A stretch of DNA of 64,000 bases from the NCBI GenBank assembly GCA_039027855.1, contig JBCCJI010000001.1, forward strand, positions 124,001 through 188,000, in the 5' to 3' direction. This stretch comes from Thermohalobaculum sp039027855. GTDB taxonomy: Bacteria; Pseudomonadota; Alphaproteobacteria; Rhodobacterales; Rhodobacteraceae. A program made the translations under genes and the position numbers. The notes below the pieces were generated by a model. That model saw only the letters and a program-made list of their open reading frames with translations. It was not told the DNA's origin and ran no database searches. This document shows positions 16,006-24,572 of the stretch, in pieces (positions within the stretch are counted from its first letter, which is position 1; each line of letters starts with the position of its first letter).

Positions 16006-17534
16006 GTGCCGGCGCCTCGACGCTGAGCGCGCTAAACCGCGCCGCAGGCGAGGCGCCGCTGCGTGCCGGGATGGGCGATCCAAGCGTCGCCGCGCTTGCC
16101 GTCGACAGCCGCGCGGTGCGCGCGGGCTCGGTCTTCGTGGCTGTGGCCGGCACGCGCGTCGATGGTGCCGAATTCGTGGGCTATGCGCTTCGCCAAGAGG
16201 CAGCGGCCATAGTGCTCGCCCCTGACGCCGTGGCGCGGGCGGAGCATGCCGTCGGGCGCCCCGTCGCCGAGTGGGGTGTGCCGGTGCTGACGCCTGCGAT
16301 CCCGCGCCGCTGGCTGGCGCTGGCGGCTGCGACCATGGCGGGCGCGCAGCCTGCCGTGATGGCGGCGGTCACCGGCACCAACGGCAAGACCTCGGTCACG
16401 CATTTCTTGCGCGAGATCTGGGAGGCCGCGGGCCACCCGGCTGCCAATCTCGGCACCATCGGTGTGGAGGGGCGCGGCTTCGAGGCGCCCGGATCCCTAA
16501 CCACGCCCGAGCCGATCACGCTCCATGCCATGTTGGCCGATCTGGCGGGCCGGGGCTGCACCCATGCCGCCATCGAAGCATCGAGCCACGGCCTCGCCCA
16601 GCACCGCGCCGATGGCGTGCGCCTGACGGCTGCCGCGTTGACCCATGTCACGCGTGACCATCTCGACTACCACGCGAGCTATGAGGACTACCTCGCCGCC
16701 AAGCTCCGCCTGTTCGGCAGCGTCCTGCCCGAGGGTGCCACCGCCGTGATGACCCGCGACGACCGCTCCTATGCGCCGGCGGCCGAGATCGCGCGGTCGC
16801 GGGGGCAGCGGATCGTCACCACGGGCCGGCACGCCGAGGCTGACCTCAGGATCGCGGCGCAGGGGTTTCGTGCCGATGGTCAGGATTTGCGGCTGTCCTG
16901 GCAGGGGCGCGACTGGCCGGTGCGCCTGGCCCTGGTCGGCGCCTTCCAGGCCGAGAACGTCGCCACTGCCGCGGCGCTTGCGCTGGCAACCGGCGAGGCG
17001 GCGGAGACGGTGTTTCCCGCGCTCGCCCATCTCACCACGGTGCGCGGGCGCATGGAGCTTGCCGGCCGGCGCCCGGGCGGCGGGGCGGTCTTCGTCGATT
17101 ACGCCCATACGCCGGACGCGCTGGCCTCGGCGCTTGCCTCGATCAGGCCCCATGCGGCGGGCCGGCTGGTGGTCGTGTTCGGCGCAGGCGGCGACCGCGA
17201 TACAGGCAAGCGCCCGCTGATGGGGCAAGCGGCGGCCGATGGCGTCGATATTGCCATCGTCACCGATGACAACCCGCGGAGCGAAGATCCCGCCGCCATC
17301 CGCGCCGCCGTCATGGCCGGCTGTCCCGAGGGTCAGGAGATCGGCGACCGGGCCGAGGCGATCCTTGCCGGTGTCGATATCGTCACGGGTCCCGGCGACG
17401 TGCTGTTGATCGCCGGCAAGGGCCACGAGCAGGGTCAGGAGATCGCGGGCACCCTGCACCCCTTCGACGATGCCGAGCAGGCACGCGCCGCCATCGCCGC
17501 GCTCGACGGTCCCGATTGGCAGGAGGCCGGGTAA
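16002..17534 (+). CDS. murE: UDP-MurNAc-tripeptide ligase MurE (meso-DAP adding)
   Basis: 510 residues. MurE adds the third amino acid to the UDP-MurNAc dipeptide in the cytoplasm. The ATP loop GTNGKT lies at residues 125-130; ASSHGLAQHRADGVRLTAA and THVTRDHLDYHASYEDY follow near residues 190-230 as the central domain signatures. The motif TDDNPRSEDP near residue 420 carries the DNPR sequence that selects meso-diaminopimelate, as expected for a Gram-negative bacterium. The start overlaps the ftsI stop (ATGA) and the stop overlaps the murF start (TAATG). Confidence 0.97.
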   Translation: MSAGASTLSALNRAAGEAPLRAGMGDPSVAALAVDSRAVRAGSVFVAVAGTRVDGAEFVGYALRQEAAAIVLAPDAVARAEHAVGRPVAEWGVPVLTPAIPRRWLALAAATMAGAQPAVMAAVTGTNGKTSVTHFLREIWEAAGHPAANLGTIGVEGRGFEAPGSLTTPEPITLHAMLADLAGRGCTHAAIEASSHGLAQHRADGVRLTAAALTHVTRDHLDYHASYEDYLAAKLRLFGSVLPEGATAVMTRDDRSYAPAAEIARSRGQRIVTTGRHAEADLRIAAQGFRADGQDLRLSWQGRDWPVRLALVGAFQAENVATAAALALATGEAAETVFPALAHLTTVRGRMELAGRRPGGGAVFVDYAHTPDALASALASIRPHAAGRLVVVFGAGGDRDTGKRPLMGQAAADGVDIAIVTDDNPRSEDPAAIRAAVMAGCPEGQEIGDRAEAILAGVDIVTGPGDVLLIAGKGHEQGQEIAGTLHPFDDAEQARAAIAALDGPDWQEAG

Positions 17535-19075
17535 TGGGCGCCACTTCAGCGCTTTGGACCGCGAGCGAGGCGATGCTGGCGACCGGCGGCACCATCTCGC
17601 GCGGTTGGCTGGCGCATGGCGTGTCGATCGACACGCGCGCGCTGGCGCCGGGCGATCTGTTCGTGGCGCTGAAAGGCGATGCCCGCGACGGGCATGCCTT
17701 TGTCGCCGATGCGCTGGCCAAGGGCGCCGCCGCCGCGATGGTCGACCATGTGCCCGACGGCGTGGACGAGGGCGCGCCGCTGCTGCTGGTGAGCGACACG
17801 CTCCGCGCCCTTCGCGGTCTTGCCCGCGCTGCCCGGGCACGAACCACGGCCCGCGTGATCGCGATCACCGGCTCTGCCGGCAAGACCACGACCAAGGACA
17901 TGGCGCGCACGATGCTGGCCCATGCGGGCCAGGTCCACGCCGCCGAGATGTCGCTCAACAACCACTGGGGCGTGCCGCTGACGCTGGCCCGCATGCCCGC
18001 CGCCACCGATTTCGCGGTGCTCGAGATCGGCATGAACCACGCGGGCGAGATCACGCCGCTGTCGAAGCTCGCGCGCCCCCATGTCTCGGTCGTCACCACC
18101 GTGGCCGAGGCGCATCTCGGCCAGTTCGACGATATCTCGGGCATCGCCCATGCCAAGGCCGAGATCTTCGCGGGGCTGGAGCCGGGCGGGACGGCCGTCC
18201 TGCCGCTCGACAACAGCCAGATCGCGATCCTCGACGCCGCCTCGAAGGGCTTCGCGCAAAAGCGTTTCGGCGCCTCGGACGCGGCCGCCCTGCGCCTGAT
18301 CGAGGCCAGTGTCCACGCCGAGGCGACGGTGGTGCAGGCGCTTTTGGATGGGACGCCCTGGACTTTTCGTATCGGGGCGCCCGGCCGGCATCTGGCCGAT
18401 TGTGCGCTCGCCGCACTTACCGCGCTGCACGCGGCGGGCATCGACCCAGCGCGCGCGGCGCTTGAGCTCTCGGCCTGGCAGCCGGTGGAGGGGCGCGGCG
18501 GGCGCTGGGATATCGTGCTGGGCGCGGGCGGGATCGACGGGGAGATCCGACTGATCGACGACAGCTACAACGCCAACCCGGCCTCGGTCCGCGCCGCCTT
18601 CGACGTACTGGCCGCCCAGCCGGTGGAGGACGGGATCGGCCGGGTGCAGCGCGGCCGGCGCATCGCTTTTCTGGGCGACATGCTGGAACTCGGCCCGACC
18701 GAAATGGCGCTGCATGCGGGCCTGGCCGAGGACGCGGCAAGCGCGGGCGTCGACATCATCCATACCTGCGGCCCCCGCATGCGCGCGCTCTACGAGGCGC
18801 TGCCGGGCGGGCGTCGGGGCCAGTGGTTCGAGGACAGTGCAGGGCTGGCCGATCGGGTGCGCAGCCTGCTAGACGCGGGCGATGTTTGCGTGATCAAGGG
18901 CTCCAAAGGCGCGCGCATGGGCCGCGTGGTGGAGGCTGTCAAAGCGCTCGGAGAAGCGCGGCGCGCAGGCGCGGAACAGGGGCCCGGACATTCCGACGGG
19001 GCAGAGAAGACGGCCACCGACAGGGCCGCGCAGGCGCGCGGTGCGCCTGCCGACGGCTCAGAAGGGGACGGCTGA
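17534..19075 (+). CDS. murF: UDP-MurNAc-pentapeptide synthetase MurF
   Basis: 513 residues. MurF joins D-Ala-D-Ala to the UDP-MurNAc tripeptide. The ATP loop GSAGKT lies at residues 113-118, EMSLNNHWGVPLTLARMP near residue 139 and EIGMNHAGEITPLSKLARP near residue 164 are MurF signatures, and DDSYNANPASVRAAFDVL (near residue 342) starts the C-terminal domain. I chose the ATG at 17534, inside the murE stop codon, because AGGAGG precedes it at ideal spacing. The last 45 residues are an Ala/Gly/Glu-rich tail beyond the family's usual end, with no motif. Confidence 0.96.
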   Translation: MGATSALWTASEAMLATGGTISRGWLAHGVSIDTRALAPGDLFVALKGDARDGHAFVADALAKGAAAAMVDHVPDGVDEGAPLLLVSDTLRALRGLARAARARTTARVIAITGSAGKTTTKDMARTMLAHAGQVHAAEMSLNNHWGVPLTLARMPAATDFAVLEIGMNHAGEITPLSKLARPHVSVVTTVAEAHLGQFDDISGIAHAKAEIFAGLEPGGTAVLPLDNSQIAILDAASKGFAQKRFGASDAAALRLIEASVHAEATVVQALLDGTPWTFRIGAPGRHLADCALAALTALHAAGIDPARAALELSAWQPVEGRGGRWDIVLGAGGIDGEIRLIDDSYNANPASVRAAFDVLAAQPVEDGIGRVQRGRRIAFLGDMLELGPTEMALHAGLAEDAASAGVDIIHTCGPRMRALYEALPGGRRGQWFEDSAGLADRVRSLLDAGDVCVIKGSKGARMGRVVEAVKALGEARRAGAEQGPGHSDGAEKTATDRAAQARGAPADGSEGDG

Positions 19076-19077
19076 CG

Positions 19078-20160
19078 ATGCTCTACAACCTGATCACCTT
19101 CTCGGACGGCGGCGATTTCTTCAATCTTTTCCGCTATATCAGCTTTCGTGCCGGCGGGGCGTTCATGACCGCGCTGCTGTTCGGTTTCCTGTTCGGTCGG
19201 CGGATGATCAACTGGCTTCGGCGGTTTCAGAAAAAGGGTCAGCCGATCCGCGATGACGGGCCCGAAAGCCATGTCGCCAAGGCGGGGACGCCGACCATGG
19301 GGGGGGTGCTGATCCTCGGCGGGGTGCTGGTGGGCACGCTGCTTTGGGCGCGGCTCGACAACGGGTTTGTCTGGCTGGTGTTGCTGGTCACGGCGGCCTT
19401 TGGCCTGATCGGCTTTGTCGACGACTACGCCAAAGTGTCGAAATTCACGGTCAAGGGTGTCAGCGGGAAGCTGCGCCTTGGGATCGGGCTCGCCGTCTCG
19501 GCGCTCGCCGCTGTCTGGGCGACCTATCTGCAACCCGATGCGCTGCAGAACCAGATCGCGGTGCCGTTCCTCAAGGATGTGCTGATCGGGGCGGGACTTC
19601 TTTATATTCCCTTTGCCATGCTGGTGATCGCGGGCTCGGCCAATGCGGTGAATCTGACCGACGGGCTGGATGGCCTAGCCATCATGCCGGCGATGATCGC
19701 GGCAGGCTCGCTCGGCGTGATCGCCTATGTCGTCGGCCGCGCCGATTTCACCGATTATCTGCAGCTCCATTACGTGCCAGGCACCGGCGAGACCCTGATC
19801 TTCTGCGCCGCGCTGATTGGGGCGGGCCTTGGGTTCCTTTGGTACAACGCGCCGCCGGCGATGGTGTTCATGGGCGATACCGGCTCGCTGGCGCTGGGCG
19901 GCGCGCTGGGGGCCATCGCGGTGGCGACGAAGCACGAGATCGTGCTGGCGATCATCGGCGGGCTGTTCGTGATGGAAGCCGTCAGCGTCATCGTCCAGGT
20001 CGCGAGCTTCAAGCTGACGGGCAAGCGCGTGTTCCGCATGGCGCCCATCCACCACCATTTCGAACAGAAAGGCTGGCAGGAGCCGACCATCGTGATCCGC
20101 TTCTGGATCATCGCGATGATCCTGGCGCTGATCGGCCTCGCCACGCTGAAGGTGCGGTGA
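19078..20160 (+). CDS. mraY: Phospho-N-acetylmuramoyl-pentapeptide transferase
   Basis: 360 residues, exactly the normal size. MraY is an inner-membrane enzyme with ten helices that moves phospho-MurNAc-pentapeptide onto undecaprenyl phosphate to make lipid I. Signatures: KAGTPTMGGVLILGG (near residue 67), GLIGFVDDYAKVSKF with the catalytic Asp pair (near 115), ANAVNLTDGLDGLAIMP (near 190), and the C-terminal FRMAPIHHHFEQKGWQE (near 320) with the triple His. It starts two bases after the murF stop. Confidence 0.97.
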   Translation: MLYNLITFSDGGDFFNLFRYISFRAGGAFMTALLFGFLFGRRMINWLRRFQKKGQPIRDDGPESHVAKAGTPTMGGVLILGGVLVGTLLWARLDNGFVWLVLLVTAAFGLIGFVDDYAKVSKFTVKGVSGKLRLGIGLAVSALAAVWATYLQPDALQNQIAVPFLKDVLIGAGLLYIPFAMLVIAGSANAVNLTDGLDGLAIMPAMIAAGSLGVIAYVVGRADFTDYLQLHYVPGTGETLIFCAALIGAGLGFLWYNAPPAMVFMGDTGSLALGGALGAIAVATKHEIVLAIIGGLFVMEAVSVIVQVASFKLTGKRVFRMAPIHHHFEQKGWQEPTIVIRFWIIAMILALIGLATLKVR

Positions 20161-20239
20161 TGGGAGTACTGGCGGACGCCCCGCTGGCAGACCGCCATTG
20201 TGTCTCCGTCCGTTCGCGTGCGTCCGCCGGGGTCCGACC

Positions 20240-20710
20240 ATGACAGCTCAGCATGTTGCCGACACGCCGCAGCGGATAGCGGATCGCTTTGTTGCCCTGT
20301 TCGGCGAACGGGCGGTTGGCGGGATGCGCGATGGGTTCCGTTTCGACGGGTGGGGTCTCACAGATGCGGGCGAGGATGGAGCGCGCATGCTCGACGGAAA
20401 ACCGGGTCGGGCGATGGTCAGCCATGATGAGGCGTTGATCATTTATCAGCGCCAGGACGAGGCGATCATCCACGTGCGTGGCGTGCCGGTGGATCGCGAC
20501 CGGGTGATCAGTGGGCTTGCCCACTGGGCGGCGGTAACCCCGGTCCCCTTTGCGCCGACGCCAGACTCGGATTTTGCGCTGGATCTCTATGGACCGCATC
20601 CTCGTGGCGGCTTCACGCATATTTTGCTGAGCCTCTACGACGATGAAGAGGTGCCCGGGGAATGGGAGGCCTATGCCTCGGTCGCCTGGGTACAGGAGCT
20701 GCCAACATGA
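20240..20710 (+). CDS. Conserved-context hypothetical protein between mraY and murD
   Basis: 156 residues, acidic, with no signal peptide or membrane segment, so probably cytoplasmic. I do not recognise the family. Visible features are an N-terminal helix (TPQRIADRFVALFGERAVGG), a middle section rich in strands (LIIYQRQDEAIIHVRGVPVD), and a C-terminal part ending EWEAYASVAWVQELPT. The gene is open throughout with the codon use of its neighbours. It starts 79 bases after mraY and its stop overlaps the murD ATG (ATGA), which points to true coexpression with the dcw operon. The ATG at 20240 is the first clear start; the preceding 79 bases look like spacer. Confidence 0.7.
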   Translation: MTAQHVADTPQRIADRFVALFGERAVGGMRDGFRFDGWGLTDAGEDGARMLDGKPGRAMVSHDEALIIYQRQDEAIIHVRGVPVDRDRVISGLAHWAAVTPVPFAPTPDSDFALDLYGPHPRGGFTHILLSLYDDEEVPGEWEAYASVAWVQELPT

Positions 20711-22149
20711 TCCCGGTCCGGGTGTTCCCCGGCCGGCGGGTCGGCGTGCTGGGCCTCGGGCGCTCGGGCCTTGCGACGGCGCGGGCGCTGGCGGCGGGTG
20801 GGGCGGTGCCGGTCTGCTGGGATGACGGGGAGCCGGCGCGCCAGAAGGCGGCGCTGGAGGGTTTCGCCGTCGAGGACCTCGCGCGCCCGCGCGCCGCGGC
20901 CGATCTCGCCGCGCTGATCGTCTCGCCCGGGGTGCCCGTGCTGCACCCCGAGCCCCATGCCGCGATCCGCGCGGCCTGGGAGGCCGAGGTGCCCATCGAC
21001 AACGATATCGGCCTGTTCTTCCAGGCGCTTGCCGTGGTCGGGGCCGAGGTGCGGATCGTCGCGGTCACCGGCTCCAACGGCAAATCCACCACCACGGCGC
21101 TGATCGCCCACAGCCTCGCCGCGGCCGGGCGGCCGGTGCAGATGGGCGGCAATATCGGGCGCGCCGTGCTGGATCTCGATCCGCCGCAGGACGGCGAGAC
21201 CATCGTGCTGGAGCTCTCGTCCTACCAGACCGAGATCGCCCGTGCGCTCGCGCCCGATATCGCAGTGTTCCTGAACCTCACGCCCGATCACCTTGACCGC
21301 CATGGCGGCATGGGCGGCTATTTCGCGTCCAAGCGGCGGCTGATCGAGCAGGGCGCCCCCAGCCGTGCGGTGATCGGGGTGGACGACGACTATGGTCGCT
21401 TCACCGCCAACAACGCCATCGAGCCCGGTGACGACCCGGACGGCGGCGCGCAGGTCATCCGCGTCTCCACCACGACCAAGCTGCGGGGCGAGGGTTGGTC
21501 GGTCTTCATGAACAAGCGCTTTTTGACCGAGTGGCGCTCGGGCCGGCAGATCGCCGCCATCGACATGGGCGCAGCCCACGCGCTGCGCGGCCAGCACAAC
21601 CACCAAAACGCCTGCGCCGCCTGGGGCGTGCTGAGGGCGCTCGGCCTCGGCCCCCGCGCGATCGAGCCTGCGCTGGTCAGCTTCCCGGGCCTGCCCCACC
21701 GGATGGAGCAGGTCGGCGAGGTCGCGGGGGTGGTCTGCATCAACGACAGCAAGGCGACCAATGCCGATGCGGCGATCCCGGCGCTGAAAAGCTTTGAGCG
21801 CATCCGTTGGATCGCCGGCGGCAAGGCCAAGGCCGGCGGGCTGGAGGCTGCGCTGCCGCATATGGGCGCGGTCATCGCCACCTATCTGATCGGTGAGGCC
21901 GAGGAGGCCTTTGCCGCCCAGCTCGGCGACAGGGCATATACATGTTGCGGCGCGCTGGATGCCGCGGTCACCGCCGCGCTGGCCGAGGCCGCGCCGGGCG
22001 AGGTGTTGCTGTTCAGCCCGGCCTGCGCCTCCTTCGACCAGTTCAGCGATTTCGAGGCCCGGGGCGCCGCCTTCCGCGCGCTCATCGACGCCGCAGCCGA
22101 TGCCGCCGACGCCAACGCCGAGACGGCACTGGGGGGTACAGAGCCATGA
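20707..22149 (+). CDS. murD: UDP-N-acetylmuramoylalanine--D-glutamate ligase
   Basis: 480 residues. MurD adds D-glutamate to UDP-MurNAc-L-Ala. The N-terminal Rossmann pattern VGVLGLGRSG lies at residues 12-21, the ATP loop GSNGKS at 122-127, the block ELSSYQTEIARAL near residue 172, NLTPDHLDRHGGMGGYFASK near 192, and NDSKATNADA near 350 in the ligand-binding C-terminal domain. The ATG at 20707 overlaps the stop of the preceding hypothetical gene and starts the fold directly; it also overlaps ftsW at its end (ATGA). Confidence 0.97.
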   Translation: MIPVRVFPGRRVGVLGLGRSGLATARALAAGGAVPVCWDDGEPARQKAALEGFAVEDLARPRAAADLAALIVSPGVPVLHPEPHAAIRAAWEAEVPIDNDIGLFFQALAVVGAEVRIVAVTGSNGKSTTTALIAHSLAAAGRPVQMGGNIGRAVLDLDPPQDGETIVLELSSYQTEIARALAPDIAVFLNLTPDHLDRHGGMGGYFASKRRLIEQGAPSRAVIGVDDDYGRFTANNAIEPGDDPDGGAQVIRVSTTTKLRGEGWSVFMNKRFLTEWRSGRQIAAIDMGAAHALRGQHNHQNACAAWGVLRALGLGPRAIEPALVSFPGLPHRMEQVGEVAGVVCINDSKATNADAAIPALKSFERIRWIAGGKAKAGGLEAALPHMGAVIATYLIGEAEEAFAAQLGDRAYTCCGALDAAVTAALAEAAPGEVLLFSPACASFDQFSDFEARGAAFRALIDAAADAADANAETALGGTEP

Positions 22150-23366
22150 CCGACCTGACCGCGCGGCCCGAGCGCGCCTATACCGGTCGCAGCGCGCATT
22201 GGCGGGGGCGGCGCCTGACACCCGCCTTGCTGTTTGGGCCCGAGACGGCTCGGGCGATATCCGACTGGTGGCACACCATCGACCGCTGGTTACTAGGCGC
22301 TGTGGTGCTGCTGATCGCGACCGGGCTGGTACTGGGCCTCGCCGCCTCCCCGCCGCTCGCGGACAAGAACGATCTCTGGACCTATCACTACGTCCTGCGC
22401 CAGGTGGTGTTCTCGGCCATGGGTCTGGGCCTCGTGATCGCCGTCTCCACCCTGCCGCTGACGCTGATCCGCCGGGGTGGCATCCTGATGTGCCTCGGCG
22501 CCATTGCGGCGTTGGCCATGCTGCCGTTCCTCGGCACCGATTTCGGCAAGGGCGCCACGCGTTGGTACTCGCTCGGCTTCATGAGCCTGCAGCCGTCGGA
22601 GTTCCTGAAACCGGCCTTCGTCATCTTCTCCGCCTGGCTGATGGCCGGCAGTTTCGATCGCGGCGGACCCCCGGGGCGGATCCTCAGCTGCGCAGTCGCC
22701 ATGATGATCGCCGCGATGTTGGCGCTGCAGCCAGATTTCGGCCAGGCGATGCTGGTCATGGCGGTCTGGGCGGCGATGCTGTTCCTGTCGGGCGCGCCGA
22801 TGACGCTGCTGGTGATCCTCGCCGCGCTGGTGATGGCCGCGATGAGCGTCGCTTATTTCAACTCCGAGCATGTGGCCCGGCGGATCGACGGCTATTTCGC
22901 GCCCGAGGTCGATCCCAACTCGCAGCTCGCCTATGCCGAAAGCGCGATCCGCGAGGGCGCCTTGCTGGGTGTCGGGCCGGCCAACGGCTCGGTCAAATGG
23001 ACGCTGCCGGATGCGCATACCGATTTCATCATCGCCGTCGCGGCCGAGGAGTTCGGGCTGGTCCTGACGCTGGCGATCATCGCCTGCTACCTGTTCATCA
23101 CGCTCCGCGCCCTCGCCCGGCTGATGGATGAGCGCAATATCTTCATTCGCCTGGCCGGTTGCGGGCTGGTGATGGGGCTGGGGCTGCAGGCCTTCATCAA
23201 CCTCTCGGTCGCGATCCGGCTGCTGCCGGCCAAGGGGATGACGCTGCCCTTCATCAGCTATGGCGGCTCGTCCATGATCGCCGCGGCGCTCGCCATGGGG
23301 GCACTGATCGCACTGACGCGCACCCGCCCGCAGGACCCGGCGGCGCTCATCCGGGCGCAGCTCTGA
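22146..23366 (+). CDS. ftsW: Septal peptidoglycan glycosyltransferase FtsW
   Basis: 406 residues with about ten membrane segments; SEDS family. FtsW polymerises lipid II into glycan strands at the septum together with FtsI. Signatures are RWYSLGFMSLQPSEFLKPA (near residue 140), the LQPDFGQAMLV block (near 197) with the catalytic Asp, EFGLVLTLAIIACYL (near 302), and the C-terminal LPFISYGGSSMIAAALAMG near residue 370. The N-terminal 45 residues are cytoplasmic. The start overlaps the murD stop (ATGA) and murG begins three bases after its stop. Confidence 0.97.
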   Translation: MTDLTARPERAYTGRSAHWRGRRLTPALLFGPETARAISDWWHTIDRWLLGAVVLLIATGLVLGLAASPPLADKNDLWTYHYVLRQVVFSAMGLGLVIAVSTLPLTLIRRGGILMCLGAIAALAMLPFLGTDFGKGATRWYSLGFMSLQPSEFLKPAFVIFSAWLMAGSFDRGGPPGRILSCAVAMMIAAMLALQPDFGQAMLVMAVWAAMLFLSGAPMTLLVILAALVMAAMSVAYFNSEHVARRIDGYFAPEVDPNSQLAYAESAIREGALLGVGPANGSVKWTLPDAHTDFIIAVAAEEFGLVLTLAIIACYLFITLRALARLMDERNIFIRLAGCGLVMGLGLQAFINLSVAIRLLPAKGMTLPFISYGGSSMIAAALAMGALIALTRTRPQDPAALIRAQL

Positions 23367-23368
23367 GC

Positions 23369-24496
23369 GTGGCCGATGAGGGGAACAAGGCGCCGCTGAT
23401 CGTGCTGGCCGCCGGTGGCACGGGCGGGCACATGTTCCCCGCCCAGGCGCTGGCCGAGACGATGCTGAAGCGCGGCTGGCGCGTGGCATTGGCCTCGGAC
23501 GAGCGGGGCCTGCGCTATGCCGGCGGCTTCCCCGCGACCGTGACCCGGATCGAAACCGCCTCCGCCAGCCCCTCGCGCGGGGGGCTGATGGCGAAGCTCA
23601 GGTTGCCGTTTACGATCTGGCGGGGCATGTCGACCGCCCGCGCGGCCTTTGCCGCCGATCGCCCGATGGCGGTTGCGGGCTTCGGCGGCTACCCGGCGCT
23701 GCCCTCGCTGTTGGCGGCGATCAGCATGCGCATCCCCTCGCTCATCCACGAACAGAACGCGGTGCTCGGCCGGGTGAACAAGCTGCTGGCGGGGCAGGTC
23801 GGACAGGTCTGCTGCGGCACTTGGCCGGTGGTGAATGCGCCGAAGGGCGTCGCCCTGACCCATGTGGGCAACCCGGTGCGCGCCGCCGTCGCCAAGGCCC
23901 GCGGTCGCGTTTTCGCACCACCCGCAGGCGGCAGGCTAAAGCTCACCATCTTCGGCGGCAGCCAGGGCGCCGGTATCTTCGGCCGTGTGGTGCCAGAGGC
24001 CGTCGCCGCCCTGCCGAAAGACCTGCGCGACCGCCTCAGCGTGACACAGCAGGTGCGCGCCGAAGACGGCGACACCGTCGCCGCCGCCTACCAAAAAGCC
24101 GGGGTGACCGCCGATCTCGCACCCTTCTTCGACGACATGCCCGCGCGCCTGGCCAAGGCGCATCTGGTCATCGCCCGCGCCGGTGCCTCGACCGTGGCCG
24201 AACTGACCGCCATCGGCCGGCCGGCCATCCTGGTCCCGTACCGCCACGCGACCGACGATCATCAGACGGCCAATGCCCGCGCCCTGGCCGAGGCGGGGGG
24301 CGCCCATGTGCTGGCCGAGACCGATTTCACCGCCGAGGCGTTGACGCCAAGGCTTGCCGCGCTGATGGGCGATGGCGGACAGCACGATCTCGCCGCCATG
24401 GCCGCCGCGGCGCGGGATCTCGGGCGCCCAGACGCGGCGGAGGCGCTGGCAGACATCGTCACCGCCCTCGCCAGCGGCCGTGCGGTCGCCAAGTGA
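23369..24496 (+). CDS. murG: UDP-GlcNAc:lipid I N-acetylglucosamine transferase MurG
   Basis: 375 residues. MurG converts lipid I to lipid II on the inner face of the membrane. The glycine-rich loop AAGGTGGHMFPAQALAE is at residues 14-30, VAGFGGYPALPSLLAA near 105, HEQNAVLGRVNKLL near 127, and the donor-site block RAGASTVAELTAIGRPAIL near 273. The start is a GTG at 23369, three bases after the ftsW stop; no ATG gives a full N-terminal domain. The coupled arrangement makes up for a weak ribosome site. Stop is 76 bases before murC, the first real gap in this part of the operon. Confidence 0.96.
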   Translation: MADEGNKAPLIVLAAGGTGGHMFPAQALAETMLKRGWRVALASDERGLRYAGGFPATVTRIETASASPSRGGLMAKLRLPFTIWRGMSTARAAFAADRPMAVAGFGGYPALPSLLAAISMRIPSLIHEQNAVLGRVNKLLAGQVGQVCCGTWPVVNAPKGVALTHVGNPVRAAVAKARGRVFAPPAGGRLKLTIFGGSQGAGIFGRVVPEAVAALPKDLRDRLSVTQQVRAEDGDTVAAAYQKAGVTADLAPFFDDMPARLAKAHLVIARAGASTVAELTAIGRPAILVPYRHATDDHQTANARALAEAGGAHVLAETDFTAEALTPRLAALMGDGGQHDLAAMAAAARDLGRPDAAEALADIVTALASGRAVAK

Positions 24497-24572
24497 CACG
24501 GCGCCCGCCGGCTGCTAGAGCCCGCGCGCAATACGGTAAGAAACCGATAACCATCACGAGGATCGCGAGCCC

